64,000 nt of DNA from Nitrobium sp046350935. Its GTDB lineage: Bacteria > Nitrospirota > Thermodesulfovibrionia > Thermodesulfovibrionales > Dissulfurispiraceae. The notes under the pieces were generated by a model. The model was not told the origin of the DNA. It worked only from the letters and a program-made list of their open reading frames with translations, and did no database searches. The stretch lies in NCBI GenBank assembly GCA_046350935.1, contig JAXLZK010000017.1:1-64000 (forward strand), written 5' to 3'. Made by a program: the position numbers and the translations under genes. Numbering within the stretch: position 1 is the stretch's first letter; every line of letters starts with the position of its first letter. This document shows, piece after piece, positions 25,905 through 35,400 of this stretch.

Positions 25905-26696
25905 TTACGACGCGAGACGGTACGTAATCGGAATATCCAGCTCTATTTCCACGCCGGCGCTGTGCTTGTACGGGAACACCCTTTTGATCAGTGAGAGGGC
26001 GCTCTCGTCGAGTATCGGCGACCCTGAGGACCTCTGTATCCGGTTTTCGATGAGGTCGCCCGCTCCGTTCACTTTGACGGACACGATCACGGTGCCTTCG
26101 ACTCCCCTCCTCCGCGCGGTAAAGGGATAGCTTTTCAGGGTCTCGATCCTGCCCCTGATCCCCTCGGCGATTCCGGAGGTGTCGGCTTTCACAGCGGACC
26201 TCCCCTCTGCACGCGGAGCCCCATTCAGGGAAGCCGTATGTACCGGGTGATCAGCGGCGCCTCCTGCTGAGGACACGGCAGCCGGCTGCGGAGGAGCCGC
26301 TCTCTGAACTCCCTCCGAAACGGCCCCCTCTCCGCCATGCCGGGGCAGGTGTCCCTCTTTGGTGGACACCTCTTGACCGATCGATGCCGCCACCGGCTGC
26401 GCCGCACGGGGGGAATCCTCCCTCGGAGAGGGCGCCGGCACTGTCCGCTCCGCCTCCCGGACCGCACCCGCCGCCGGGGCAGCGGCCTTCAGCGTGTGGG
26501 TACGAGCTGCCGGCTGAGAGGCGGCAACAGCAGGCGCACTGGCAGCGGTTTCCACGGTTTCAAGGTCGAATTCCATCGGCATCAGCCGGTTCTTTGCGGT
26601 AAGGGCGGACAGGGTGCCTCCGAGTCCCGCGAAGGCGGCAAAAATGAAGGTGTGGAAGACAAGGGAGAACTGCAGCGCTTTGCCGTGGCGGTTCAC
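25905..26696 (-). CDS. tonB: TonB family energy-transducing protein
   Basis: The 263-aa protein has one N-terminal membrane anchor (LVFHTFIFAAFAGLGGTLSAL). A long Ala/Pro-rich periplasm-spanning linker (residues about 50-170) is followed by the C-terminal TonB domain with YPFTARRRGVEGTVIVSVKVNGAG, RIQRSSGSPILDESAL and VELDIPITYRL. It overlaps exbD by 4 nt (ATGA). It transmits proton-motive energy to the BtuB-like receptor encoded downstream in the same riboswitch-controlled operon. Confidence 0.9.
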   Translation of the reverse strand: MNRHGKALQFSLVFHTFIFAAFAGLGGTLSALTAKNRLMPMEFDLETVETAASAPAVAASQPAARTHTLKAAAPAAGAVREAERTVPAPSPREDSPRAAQPVAASIGQEVSTKEGHLPRHGGEGAVSEGVQRAAPPQPAAVSSAGGAADHPVHTASLNGAPRAEGRSAVKADTSGIAEGIRGRIETLKSYPFTARRRGVEGTVIVSVKVNGAGDLIENRIQRSSGSPILDESALSLIKRVFPYKHSAGVEIELDIPITYRLAS

Positions 26697-27073
26697 CGGA
26701 TCACCTCCGTCTGAAGCCGTACCTTTGTGAACCCGTTGCTTTTGAGGATATCCATGACATCGACGAAGCGTTGAAGGCTGATGGTCCGGTCGGCCCTGAT
26801 GACGACCGGGGTGTCCCTGTCCAGAGGCTTCAGTGCGGCGATTGCCTCATTCAGACCAAGCGGCCTGGAATTCAGGAAGAGGTTCCCTTGTTTATCGATA
26901 TCGATCACCTGGAGTCTCTCTTCCGTCTCGTGCCGTTTTGAGGCCTTCGGCAGCTCCACGGGCATACTGCCGGTGGCGATGAAGGTCGAGGTGGTGAGAA
27001 CAATGGTCAGGAGCACGAGCATGATGTCCACGAGGGGAATGACGTTCATGGAATCGAATCCCCTATCGTCCAT
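26693..27073 (-). CDS. exbD: ExbD biopolymer transport protein
   Basis: The 126-aa protein has the ExbD signature: short cytoplasmic N-terminus, helix beginning NVIPLVDIMLVLLTIVLTT with the proton-carrying Asp, then the periplasmic domain (ELPKASKRHE, VVIRADRTISLQRFVDVMDIL). It overlaps exbB by 11 nt and tonB by 4 nt. It works with ExbB to energise TonB. Confidence 0.92.
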   Translation of the reverse strand: MDDRGFDSMNVIPLVDIMLVLLTIVLTTSTFIATGSMPVELPKASKRHETEERLQVIDIDKQGNLFLNSRPLGLNEAIAALKPLDRDTPVVIRADRTISLQRFVDVMDILKSNGFTKVRLQTEVIR

Positions 27074-27488
27074 GGCGTATCTCCCACTGCAGGAGAAGGG
27101 TCTTTTCCTTCCTCAGCAGAAGATTGTAGAGCGCCACCGACGGAATCGCGACGAGGAGGCCTGCCGCGGTCGCCTTCAGCGCAAGGGCGAGACCGACCAT
27201 GATCTTCCCCGTTTCCATGATCCCCTGACTGCCGATGGTATGGAAGGTGAGCATGATCCCGAGCACCGTGCCGAGCAGCCCTATGTAGGGGGCATTGCTG
27301 CCGATGAGCGCAATGAGGTGAAGCTTTCCGGTGAGTGCGAGTTCGAGGGATTTTTTATCGGGGTAGGTCGCCACGTCGACCTGCTTGTAAAACAGGTACC
27401 GTTCGGCGGCGAGCGCGACGGAGATGATGCTTAAAAGGGCGAGAACGCCCATGACGCCATAGTCGATAGAGGCGGATAGCCACACCAT
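27063..27488 (-). CDS. exbB: ExbB proton channel protein
   Basis: The 141-aa short-form ExbB begins MVWLSASIDYGVMG. The core motifs are GSNAPYIGLLGTVLGIMLTF and ALALKATAAGLLVAIPSVALYN. The start at 27488 is set by GGAGGAGAAA; the upstream in-frame codons belong to the riboswitch leader. It is the first gene of the operon, and its RBS and start codon lie inside an 8-bp hairpin, suggesting translational control by the cobalamin riboswitch. Confidence 0.9.
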   Translation of the reverse strand: MVWLSASIDYGVMGVLALLSIISVALAAERYLFYKQVDVATYPDKKSLELALTGKLHLIALIGSNAPYIGLLGTVLGIMLTFHTIGSQGIMETGKIMVGLALALKATAAGLLVAIPSVALYNLLLRKEKTLLLQWEIRHGR

Positions 27489-27509
27489 TTTCTCCTCCCA
27501 CGAGAAAAT
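27487..27509 (-). promoter_or_regulatory. RBS-sequestering hairpin of exbB
   Basis: ATTTTCTC pairs perfectly with GAGAAAAT around GTGGGAG. The 3' arm contains the end of the Shine-Dalgarno and the A and T of the start codon. There is no terminator between the cobalamin riboswitch and exbB, so this hairpin is the likely expression platform. Confidence 0.55.
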
Positions 27510-27533
27510 CAGGTTCACAAACAGCATGGATAG

Positions 27534-27703
27534 GTCTTCCGGCTCAGGGCTACCTACTCACCCGCCTTCCCATCCTGGTCCGCCAGGACAGTGGCTTATG
27601 ATTGGGCTTTCGTTCCCTTCACGGCTGCGGGGCAGCGGGAGAATTTCACTCCTCTTCCCTGACTTCCAGCCATCAGGTTCACTACACGTATTCATGAGAA
27701 GAC
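27534..27703 (-). ncRNA. Cobalamin riboswitch
   Basis: Read on the minus strand, the conserved blocks are in order: GGGAAGAGGAGTGAAATTC (P3 region), GCTGCCCCGCAGCCGTGA, AAGCCACTG, GATGGGAAGGC, and the B12-box-like TAGCCCTGAGCCGGAAGACC. P1 pairs GTCTTC (27698-27703) with GAAGAC (27534-27539). It precedes exbB by about 45 nt. Bound adenosyl- or methylcobalamin normally represses. A TTGACA at 27770-27775 is a candidate -35 without a convincing -10. Confidence 0.88.
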
Positions 27704-27915
27704 AAGCCCGCTTTCAAGACAGGATTCGTCCTCTCAGTTGAAATTACGCTAAATCATGTCACTCCTTTTTGTCAACAGAAAAATTCAGGTGAGGCGACAA
27801 GCGCTGAAAGTCCGTACTTTTCCGCACCCCCACGGGGCCGGGCCGTTTGACACCGCCTGCCCAACTTTGTTTTACTAGTGAATAGCTACCGTCAACGGAT
27901 ACACATCCATTCCAT

Positions 27916-27992
27916 GGTGGGCGTAGCTCAACGGTCAGAGTACTGGACTGTGGCTCCAGGTGTTGGGGGTTCGAGTCCCCTCGCCCACCCCA
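27916..27992 (+). tRNA. tRNA-His (GTG)
   Basis: Cloverleaf with acceptor GTGGGCG/CGCCCAC, the extra G-1 opposite discriminator C typical of tRNA-His, anticodon arm CTGGA-CTGTGGC-TCCAG (anticodon GTG), T-loop GGTTCGAGTCC, and encoded CCA at 27990-27992. Confidence 0.95.
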
Positions 27993-28046
27993 CTTCCCTT
28001 GCAGCAAAACGATCGCGCTTCCGCCTTCCCGCCTTCCTGAAGGAAC

Positions 28047-28056
28047 NNNNNNNNNN
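28047..28056. other. Assembly gap (10 N)
   Basis: Run of N between tRNA-His and the MCP gene. A GC-rich hairpin (GGGGCC-TTGC-GGCCCC) directly follows it at 28057-28072. No gene is seen in 27993-28094. Confidence 0.9.
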
Positions 28057-28094
28057 GGGGCCTTGCGGCCCCGCAAAGCCGTTCCTTGTATTTT

Positions 28095-29777
28095 TCAGAC
28101 TTTAAACTGACCAACCACGCTCCGGAGGTTCCCGGCAAGCCTCGCAAGGTCCGACGAGGACTGGGCGATCTGCGCCGAGCCCGAAGACATGTCCCTCGTG
28201 CCTGACGCCACGTTTTCGATGTCTCCGTTTATCTGATCCGAAACGGTAGACATCTGCTCGGTCGCGGAAGCGATCTGCTGCACCATGGAATGCAGCTCGT
28301 CCACACTCCGCACGATTTTCCCGAGGGCGCCCCCCGCCTGCGTCGAGTACTCGACCCCGACCTCCACCTGCCGGGTGGCGGCCTCCATGGCATCGACGGC
28401 TCCCTCCACCTCATCCTGGATCCCTTTTATCATTCCGCCGATCTCCGAGGTGGCCCGTGCGGTCCTCTCCGCCAGCTTCCGCACCTCGTCGGCGACAACG
28501 GCAAAGCCCCTGCCCTGCTCCCCGGCCCGCGCCGCCTCGATAGCGGCATTCAGGGCGAGGAGGTTCGTCTGGTCCGCGATGTCCTTGATCACTCCGATAA
28601 TCTCTCCGATCTGCCTCGACTTGTCGCCCAGCATCCCCACCGTCCTCGCGGAATCGCTCACTGTCTGCGCGATGGCCTTCACCTCTCCCACCGCCTTATC
28701 GACGATTCTGCCGCCTTCCTTCGCGGTATCCGCCGCAGCGGTCGCGGAGGCCGCGATATTAGAGGCATTCCGGGCAATATCGACGACCGTCTGGGACATC
28801 TCCGACGAGGAGGTGGCGATTTGCTGCGACATCCCCGCCTGACCCGCTATGGTCCTCGTGATCTGTTCAGAGCTGGAGCTGAGCTCCTCGCTCCCCGCCG
28901 CCACCCTCTCGGAGGCTTCCTTGATGTCCGCCACAATGCCTTTCAGCCGCTCCGTCATGGTCTTCATCGCGGCAAACACCCCCGTATCCTTCTTCCCCGA
29001 AGCGGCAAGTGTCACGGTCAGGTCGCCCTCCGAAATCCTCCGGGCGATCTCCGCGATGAAAGCAGGCTCCCCTCCCATCTGCCGCAGCACCTTCCGCTGG
29101 ATGATCAGATACGAGGCGAAGAGCATGCAGAGCGCCAGGACGAGCATCCCGAGGCTCAGTGCGAGATAGAGATACCCTTTCCGGGCAGAGGACGCCACCG
29201 TCCCCTTCGTTCTTTCGTCGAGCAGGGAGAAGAACTCGTCGATGGGCTTCATGATGATCGCCTTGTCGCCATGGTACTTCGCGTCGAACATGATGCGCCG
29301 GGCCATCTCCATGTCCGGGCTTCCCCTCTTCGTGTATTTCCCCGTCCCGTCGTTGAACAGCCCCTTTACCGCATTCATCGCAATCGTCTCCGTGGTGACG
29401 AGAGCGTTCGAGTTGTCCTCCGCCTCCTTCAGCTTGGCGAACTCCGCGCTCGTGAAGCCCAGCTCCTGCATCAATGTCTTCAGCGCCGCGGTCCTGCCAT
29501 CGGGGCGGGGCTTCTTGCCGTTCCGCACGTCGAGGATATTCCAGTACTCCTTCTCGTACGCGCCGTCCCCGGTTACGACGTAGGTGCGCGCCAGTCGCGT
29601 CAGCTCGTCGGAGCTGAATTTGAGCTCGTTCGCCCTGAGAAAGGACTCATACCGGACCTGCTGACTGCGGACGAGCTCCTGCCGGTTCAGCAGCATGAAG
29701 ACTGTTACCACGGCGAGACCGGCAAAGAGAATGACAAACCCTGCGGCAATGATCGTAAACATCTTCTTCAGTGACAT
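28095..29777 (-). CDS. Methyl-accepting chemotaxis protein
   Basis: The 560-aa transducer has TM1 (residues about 8-28), a periplasmic helical domain of about 160 residues (LARTYVVTGDGAYEKEYW resembles four-helix-bundle sensors), and TM2 around YLYLALSLGMLVLALCMLF. HAMP-like and adaptation helices follow, then the signalling tip GVIKDIADQTNLLALNAAIE and ARAGEQGRGFAVVADEVRKLAERT. ATG 29777 follows GGAGGTAAAT. No CheR/CheB docking pentapeptide is seen at the C-terminus. It is the last gene of a chemosensory group with CheB, CheW and Hpt. Confidence 0.92.
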   Translation of the reverse strand: MSLKKMFTIIAAGFVILFAGLAVVTVFMLLNRQELVRSQQVRYESFLRANELKFSSDELTRLARTYVVTGDGAYEKEYWNILDVRNGKKPRPDGRTAALKTLMQELGFTSAEFAKLKEAEDNSNALVTTETIAMNAVKGLFNDGTGKYTKRGSPDMEMARRIMFDAKYHGDKAIIMKPIDEFFSLLDERTKGTVASSARKGYLYLALSLGMLVLALCMLFASYLIIQRKVLRQMGGEPAFIAEIARRISEGDLTVTLAASGKKDTGVFAAMKTMTERLKGIVADIKEASERVAAGSEELSSSSEQITRTIAGQAGMSQQIATSSSEMSQTVVDIARNASNIAASATAAADTAKEGGRIVDKAVGEVKAIAQTVSDSARTVGMLGDKSRQIGEIIGVIKDIADQTNLLALNAAIEAARAGEQGRGFAVVADEVRKLAERTARATSEIGGMIKGIQDEVEGAVDAMEAATRQVEVGVEYSTQAGGALGKIVRSVDELHSMVQQIASATEQMSTVSDQINGDIENVASGTRDMSSGSAQIAQSSSDLARLAGNLRSVVGQFKV

Positions 29778-29862
29778 ATTTACCTCCACTATGCACCAGT
29801 TTTACGCCTGTATCTCTCCTGCCCTTCTCCCACGGAGAGGGCAGATTTCCCGCGCCTTCTCT

Positions 29863-30498
29863 TCAGCTGCCCTTTTCGCCCGGCAGCGAGAGGAGATCCA
29901 CAAGAAGCCGCACGATAGCGCCAGGAGGGGAGATCCGGGTCACCGCCCCGAGCGCAGCCGCTTTTCCGGACATGCCGAATATACCGGAGGACTCCCCGCC
30001 CTGTGCGATGCCCTGAGCGATGGTAAACGCCCCCCGTTTTCGCATCTCTTTCAGCCCCCTCGCTCCGTCCTCTCCCCTCCCGGTCAGGATGATGCCCACC
30101 GCATTCCTGCCCGCATGCCGGGCGACGGACCTGAACAGGACATCCACGGAAGGCTTCACATAATTGACAGGGGGGCCGTCCGTCAGCTCCGTATAGTACA
30201 GCGCCCCGCTCCTCCTGACGGACAGATGTCTGCCTCCCGGCGCGATCAGCACCGTCCCCCGCATGACCCTCTCCCCGTCGCCCGCCTCCCGCACGTCGAG
30301 ATCCGAGAGCGCGTTCAGCCTCGCTGCAAAAGACCTTGTCAAGACGGACGGCATGTGCAGCACGATTACAATGCCCGGCACCGATTCGGGCAGGGCGGTT
30401 ACGATTTCCGTCACCGCGTGCGTGCCGCCCGTCGAGCCGCCGATCGCAATGAGCGTACTGGAGACGGTCTCCTCTGTCACTGCCCTTTTTTCTTCCAT
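29863..30498 (-). CDS. CheB-type methylesterase catalytic domain (no receiver)
   Basis: The 211-aa protein is a stand-alone CheB C-terminal domain. The catalytic triad candidates are Ser in IGGSTGGTHA, His in VLHMPSVLTRSFAARL and Asp in ILTGRGEDGARGL. The N-terminal response-regulator domain of classical CheB is absent, so it would not be controlled by CheA phosphorylation in the usual way. Start chosen at 30498 (MEEKRAV). It removes methyl or amide groups from receptor glutamates, probably of the adjacent MCP. Confidence 0.85.
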   Translation of the reverse strand: MEEKRAVTEETVSSTLIAIGGSTGGTHAVTEIVTALPESVPGIVIVLHMPSVLTRSFAARLNALSDLDVREAGDGERVMRGTVLIAPGGRHLSVRRSGALYYTELTDGPPVNYVKPSVDVLFRSVARHAGRNAVGIILTGRGEDGARGLKEMRKRGAFTIAQGIAQGGESSGIFGMSGKAAALGAVTRISPPGAIVRLLVDLLSLPGEKGS

Positions 30499-30588
30499 TT
30501 CCGGATTCGACCTCCTGCACCCGCGCCGCATCCGCGCAGCGGATGCCCCCCCTCACGGAGAGCCGCTGCGCTCCCGCCGGCATTCATT

Positions 30589-31107
30589 TTATTCCCGCTC
30601 CAAAAGCGCATGGGCGGCTTCCGCGGCCCCGCGCACCGCCGACGCCTCTCCCCCGGTAAGGACCCTGTCGATGTCGAGGACGAGCACCAGTCTGTCGTCT
30701 ACCCGCCCGATCCCCCTGATAAAGTCGGTGTTGAGGCGGCTGCCGAAATGCGGGGGGGAGGCGATGGACTCCTCAGGCATGTGCAGGACATCCGATACGG
30801 AATCGACGATTAGCCCCATGATGCCCCCCGAGAACTCCGTAACGATGACGCAGGTGTGCTCCGCGCTCCCTTCCCGCTCCATGCCGAACTTCGTCTTCAG
30901 ATCGACGACGGGGATGACGGTCCCCCTCAGGCTGATCACCCCTTTCAGGTAGTCGGGAAGGTGCGGGACCTTCGTCACGTTCGTCAGTACGATGATCTCC
31001 TGCACCTCGACCGCATCGACGGCGAACTCCTCGCCGTTGATCGTAAAAGTCACATACTGCCGCCCCTTTGTTGCCTGTTCCCTGCTCTCCGCTCCTAAGC
31101 TCGCCAT
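30589..31107 (-). CDS. cheW: CheW-type coupling protein
   Basis: The 172-aa protein has a CheW fold: QYVTFTINGEEFAVDAVEVQEI, VPHLPDYLKGVISLRGTVIPVVDL and LVLVLDIDRVL. It bridges receptors and a CheA-type kinase, although no CheA is encoded in this window. ATG 31107 follows GAGGAGGTCGTT. It is encoded between the Hpt protein and CheB. Confidence 0.9.
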   Translation of the reverse strand: MASLGAESREQATKGRQYVTFTINGEEFAVDAVEVQEIIVLTNVTKVPHLPDYLKGVISLRGTVIPVVDLKTKFGMEREGSAEHTCVIVTEFSGGIMGLIVDSVSDVLHMPEESIASPPHFGSRLNTDFIRGIGRVDDRLVLVLDIDRVLTGGEASAVRGAAEAAHALLERE

Positions 31108-31170
31108 AACGACCTCCTCGTTGTGCATTTATTTTTCACGCTTCCCTCAGCATTCTCAGCGGGAAGCCCG

Positions 31171-31566
31171 TCATTCCCGCACCTTTCCATGGCGATGCAG
31201 CCAAACCTCGCAGGGGGAGAAATCGAAGGATTCCCCCGACGCGGCAGCGTCGAGCAGGCTCCACAGGAGATCGGTCGCATCAAGCAGCGCGTCGATGCCC
31301 TCCTGCCTGACAGGACCTGAAAGGCGCTGCAAGGACGACAGGAGGTCCTCCATACCGTGCGCAAAGCGCTGCACCTCCTCAAGACCGAAGACGCTGCCGC
31401 TCCCCTTGATGCTATGAACGATCCTGAGGAGAGCGCTCAGTTCGTCGCCGTCGTCTGGGGCTTTCTCCAGCCGCAGCACCCCGTTCTCGATATCGATGAT
31501 CCATTCCTTCGCGGTCGCGAGGAACGAGGAGCGCAGGAGATCGTATCGGTCATCCCTATTCATCAT
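31171..31566 (-). CDS. Stand-alone Hpt-domain protein
   Basis: The 131-aa helical protein has the phosphotransfer motif LRIVHSIKGSGSVFGLEEVQRFAHGMEDLL around residue 52, with phospho-accepting His in HSIKGSG, as in the P1 domain of CheA. No kinase, receiver or other domain is present. ATG 31566 (MMNRDD) follows GAGGTGGAAC. It probably relays phosphate between a kinase and response regulators in this chemosensory block. The 241 nt upstream (31567-31807) hold no gene. Confidence 0.82.
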   Translation of the reverse strand: MMNRDDRYDLLRSSFLATAKEWIIDIENGVLRLEKAPDDGDELSALLRIVHSIKGSGSVFGLEEVQRFAHGMEDLLSSLQRLSGPVRQEGIDALLDATDLLWSLLDAAASGESFDFSPCEVWLHRHGKVRE

Positions 31567-31807
31567 GTTCCACCTCACCGTGCGTTTCACCGCTCCCGCG
31601 GGCCGGTCCGCCGCACTCGTAGTAGCTTCTCAGGTATAGTCTAGATTTTCCGGCACGCCGAAGAATATCGGACGGACGATGAAATATCTGTCGTTATCCG
31701 CCAGGCGGCTATCGTGGTTTCCACTACACGACAGGGAAAGAGGGCGACCTCTCTTTTCCCCCTCTGAGGGCAAGAGGGGGTGAGGGGCTCATCGTGAGGG
31801 GTACGGG

Positions 31808-32437
31808 TCAGACGAGGTTATTCTCGACGGCGTAGCGCACTATCTCTGCGTTGGTCTTCATATTCATCTTTTCGAGGACCCGGGAGCGGTAGGTGCCGAC
31901 CGTACTGGTGCTGATGCAGAGCTCTTCGGCGATCTCCCCCGTCGCCTTTCCCGCCGCGATCAGGCACAGGATCTGGAACTCGCGGTTGGACAGCTCCTCG
32001 TGGGACGGCTTCCCGCCGTCCAGCGCAATGAACGAAGCCAGCTTTTCGGCGAGGGAAAGACTGACGTATTTCCCCCCTGCCGCGATCTTCCGTATCGCCT
32101 TCACCAGCTCGTCCGGGGCGCTCTTCTTGGTGACATAGCCGGACGCCCCCGACTTGAAAGCCCGCACCGCAAACTGCTCCTCGGGAAAGCTGCTCAGAAT
32201 GAGCACGGAGAGCGAGGGGTGCCTGCTCTTCAATTCCTCCAGGACGTCGAGCCCGCTCTTGTCGGGAAGGGAGATGTCGAGAACGACGAGATCGAAACGC
32301 CCCTTCCCGGCGCTTTCGAGCGCCTCGTACGCGGTCTGCGCCTCTCCCGCCACCTCCAGGTCCGGCTCTGAAGAGAGGGTATGTTTCAACCCGCGCAGGA
32401 CGAGGGGATGGTCATCCACGACGAGTATCTTTATCAT
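31808..32437 (-). CDS. NarL/FixJ family response regulator
   Basis: The 209-aa protein has a receiver domain with acidic pocket VVDDHP, phospho-Asp in VVLDISLPDKSG, and Lys in YVTKKSAPDEL. The LuxR-type HTH is LSNREFQILCLIAAGKATGEIAEELCISTSTVGTYRSRVLEKM. It overlaps the 3' end of the histidine-kinase gene by 26 nt, so the two form a cognate pair. Confidence 0.93.
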   Translation of the reverse strand: MIKILVVDDHPLVLRGLKHTLSSEPDLEVAGEAQTAYEALESAGKGRFDLVVLDISLPDKSGLDVLEELKSRHPSLSVLILSSFPEEQFAVRAFKSGASGYVTKKSAPDELVKAIRKIAAGGKYVSLSLAEKLASFIALDGGKPSHEELSNREFQILCLIAAGKATGEIAEELCISTSTVGTYRSRVLEKMNMKTNAEIVRYAVENNLV

Positions 32438-35400
32438 GGTCTTCTCCTTTTTTCGGAATGGAAGCAACCAGGGTGTTGCCCTCTCCCGGAATGCCGGTCA
32501 GAGTGACGCGTCCGCCGAGCATCTCCGCGCGCTCCCTCATCCCGAGCAGGCCGAAGGACCGGGAAGTCCTCATCTCCTGCTCCGTGATGCCCCTGCCGTT
32601 GTCCCTGACCTCCAGGACAAGGGTGTCCTCCTGCTCCCTCAGCACTACCGCGACCCGGGTCGCGCCGGCGTGGCGGGCGACATTGGTCAGCGATTCCTGC
32701 AGGATGCGGAAGAGGGCGGTGGCGAGGTCGCGGGAGAGGGTGAGGTGCTCGTCCCCTGATAAGGACGCCCGGATCCCGGTCCTCTTCTGGAAGTCCGCCA
32801 CCTGCCACTCCACCGCAGCGACGAGCCCCAGGTGGTCGAGGATGCCCGGCCTCAGCTCCATGGCGATCCGGTGGACGATTTCGACGATATCGTCGATGCA
32901 GCCCGACAGGCTGCCCGCCCCGGCAAGCAGGGCGCTCTTCTCCTCTATGTCCAGCATGCCGATGTTCCTGGAAAGGGCCGTAAGGTCCAGCTTCAAACCC
33001 GTCAGGGCCTGCCCCAGCTCGTCGTGGATCTCCCGTGCGATCGTCGTCCTTTCCGCCTCGCGGGCGGACTCGAGATGCGCGGCGAGGTTCCTCATCTGCT
33101 CCCGCGAAAAACGGAGCGCCTCCTCGGCCTTCCTGAACTCAGTGACGTCCTGGACGGTCCCCAGGACCCTCTCCGGCGCACCGGCCTCATCGTACACGAT
33201 CCTGCCCTGTGCGTGGATGGTCCGTTCTTCCGCATCCGCCTTCACGATGCGGTAATCGACGGCGTAGTCCTTTCTCTCCTGCAGGGCGGCGCTCAGGGCT
33301 CCCCTGGTCGCATCCCGGTCACCGGGATGGATGCAGCCGAGGAAAAACTCGTAATCGGCGGGCACCCCCTGCGGATCGAGGCCGAAAATACGGTAGAACT
33401 CGTCGGACCACCACCGCCTCCCGCTCCGTACGTCCCACTCCCAGTTGCCGATGCGGGCGAGCCTCTGGGCCTCGGCAAGCCTGTCCCTCGTCTTTCTCAG
33501 CTCCTCCTGAGCCCATCTCCTTTCGGTGATGTCTTCGGCAATGCCGATGACGTAGTAGGGCTCCCCCTGTTCGGTGCGCATCAGCAGCAGCCTCTGCGAC
33601 GCCAGCCTGCTCTCCCCGTCTTTTCTCAGATACCGCTTTTCGAGCAGGCAGGTGTCGAGCTCCCCCCTGAGCACCTGTCCTTCCGGGGAGTCGGCAGTGC
33701 GGGGATCCGCGGAGGGATCTCCGGGCTGTGTGTAGTCGTCGGGGGAGAGGGACAGGAGCTCCTCCTCGGACCGGTCCACGATGGTGCAGAAGGCCTTGTT
33801 GACCCTGACGATCGCACCTCCGTGCCCCGCGATAAAGGCTCCGATGGGCATGTTCTCGAAAATCTTCTTGTACTGCTTCTCGTTGATCTTCAGCAAGGCC
33901 TCGTCCCGCTTGCGTTCGGTGATGTCCGTGTGGGTGCCCACCATCCGCAGCGGCTTCAGGTCGTCGGTCCACGACACGACCTTCCCCTGGTCCAGGATCC
34001 ATACGTAGGACCCGTCCTTGCACTTCATCCGGTGTTCGGTGGAGTAAAAGGGGGTTTCACCCGCAAGGTATTTCCGGACTGCGTCGAGCGTCGGGGCCAG
34101 GTCCTCAGGATGGATCCTCCGCTCCCATTCGCCGAGGGAGTGCGCGATTTCGTAATTCTCGTATCCTAGCATTTTCTTCCACCGCCGGGAGAAAAAGACC
34201 TCGTTCGTGCGGAGGTTCCAGTCCCACACGCCCTGGTCGCCCCCTTCGAGGGCCAATTCCCAGCGCTCCTCGCTCTCCTTCAGCGACTCCTCGGCGCTCC
34301 TGCGCATCGCGACCTCGGCCCTGAGCTCTTCGTTGACGCGCGAGAGGTCCTCGGTCCGCTCGCGGATGCGGGAGTCGAGGGTCGCATTGAGGGCCTGCAG
34401 CTCGTGAAATTTCTCGCGCAACAGCTCCGCCGTCGTCCTGAAGTTGGCGATCAGGTCCGCTATTTCGACGAGGCGGCTCCGCGGCCATTCGAGAGCGCTC
34501 CTGTCCGAGAGCAAGGCAGGAAGAGAGGTGGTAATGTGCACAAGACGCGCCAGGGGGCGCGCCAGCGCCTCGCTCGCATAATGGGCGCTGCCCACCGCCA
34601 GCAGGGTAAGAATCAGGGCGATGGAAAGAATGCGGGTGACGATGGCGTTCATCTCGCTCACCTGGTGAGCCAGCGGCATCGCGACGACAAGGGTCCAGGG
34701 GACGGAGGGGCTCACCACGCCCTCCTGCACATAGAAGGAATTGCTCCACCGCTCCAGAAAGGACGTATTCCTTCCCGCCGCAGGCATCAGGCGGTATGTC
34801 CCGGGCCCCAGCGGAAACATTTCAGCACCTCTCTCCGTCCTGTACGCACCGGAGCCCGCCGCTCCTCTCCCGGTGCCGATAATAGCGTTCTTCTGCCTGT
34901 CCAGGAGGGTGAGGGTGAGGGAGGAGTCCGGAGCGGTCCTTTTCAATAACTCCCCAAGGGTGAGAGGGTCCACTACGCCCGCCGCATACCCTCTGAGCCC
35001 GCGCTCCCCCACGATGGGCGCCGCCACGACCACCACGGGAGACGGATTGCCCAACCTGGCGACCATCACATCGGAGATGACCGGGGAGAGCGTCCTTTGC
35101 AGCTCTTTGAAGTAGGCCCTGTCTGAAAAGTCCACTCCGACGGTCGACCTGCCCCTCTCGTCGAAAAGAGGATAGTAGGCGACGGACACGGCGCTCCTGT
35201 TGCACACGCTCATGCGGAGGAAATCGGGCTCCGCCGCCTTCACCAGTTCGAGCTTCCTCTGTATCTCCGCGACCGACTCCTTTTCGGGGTCTCCCGCAAG
35301 GGCAGCCAGCGCGGTAACGGTGTGCATATGCTTCTCCACCCACAGCCCGACCGCCTGCCGGGACATGGCGGAGGTCCTGTGAAGCATCTGCAGGCCGTAC

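Noticed and set aside
28290..29774. 494-codon plus-strand frame opposite the MCP
   Set aside because: Mirror of the MCP coding sequence; translation is His/Arg/Leu-rich low complexity.
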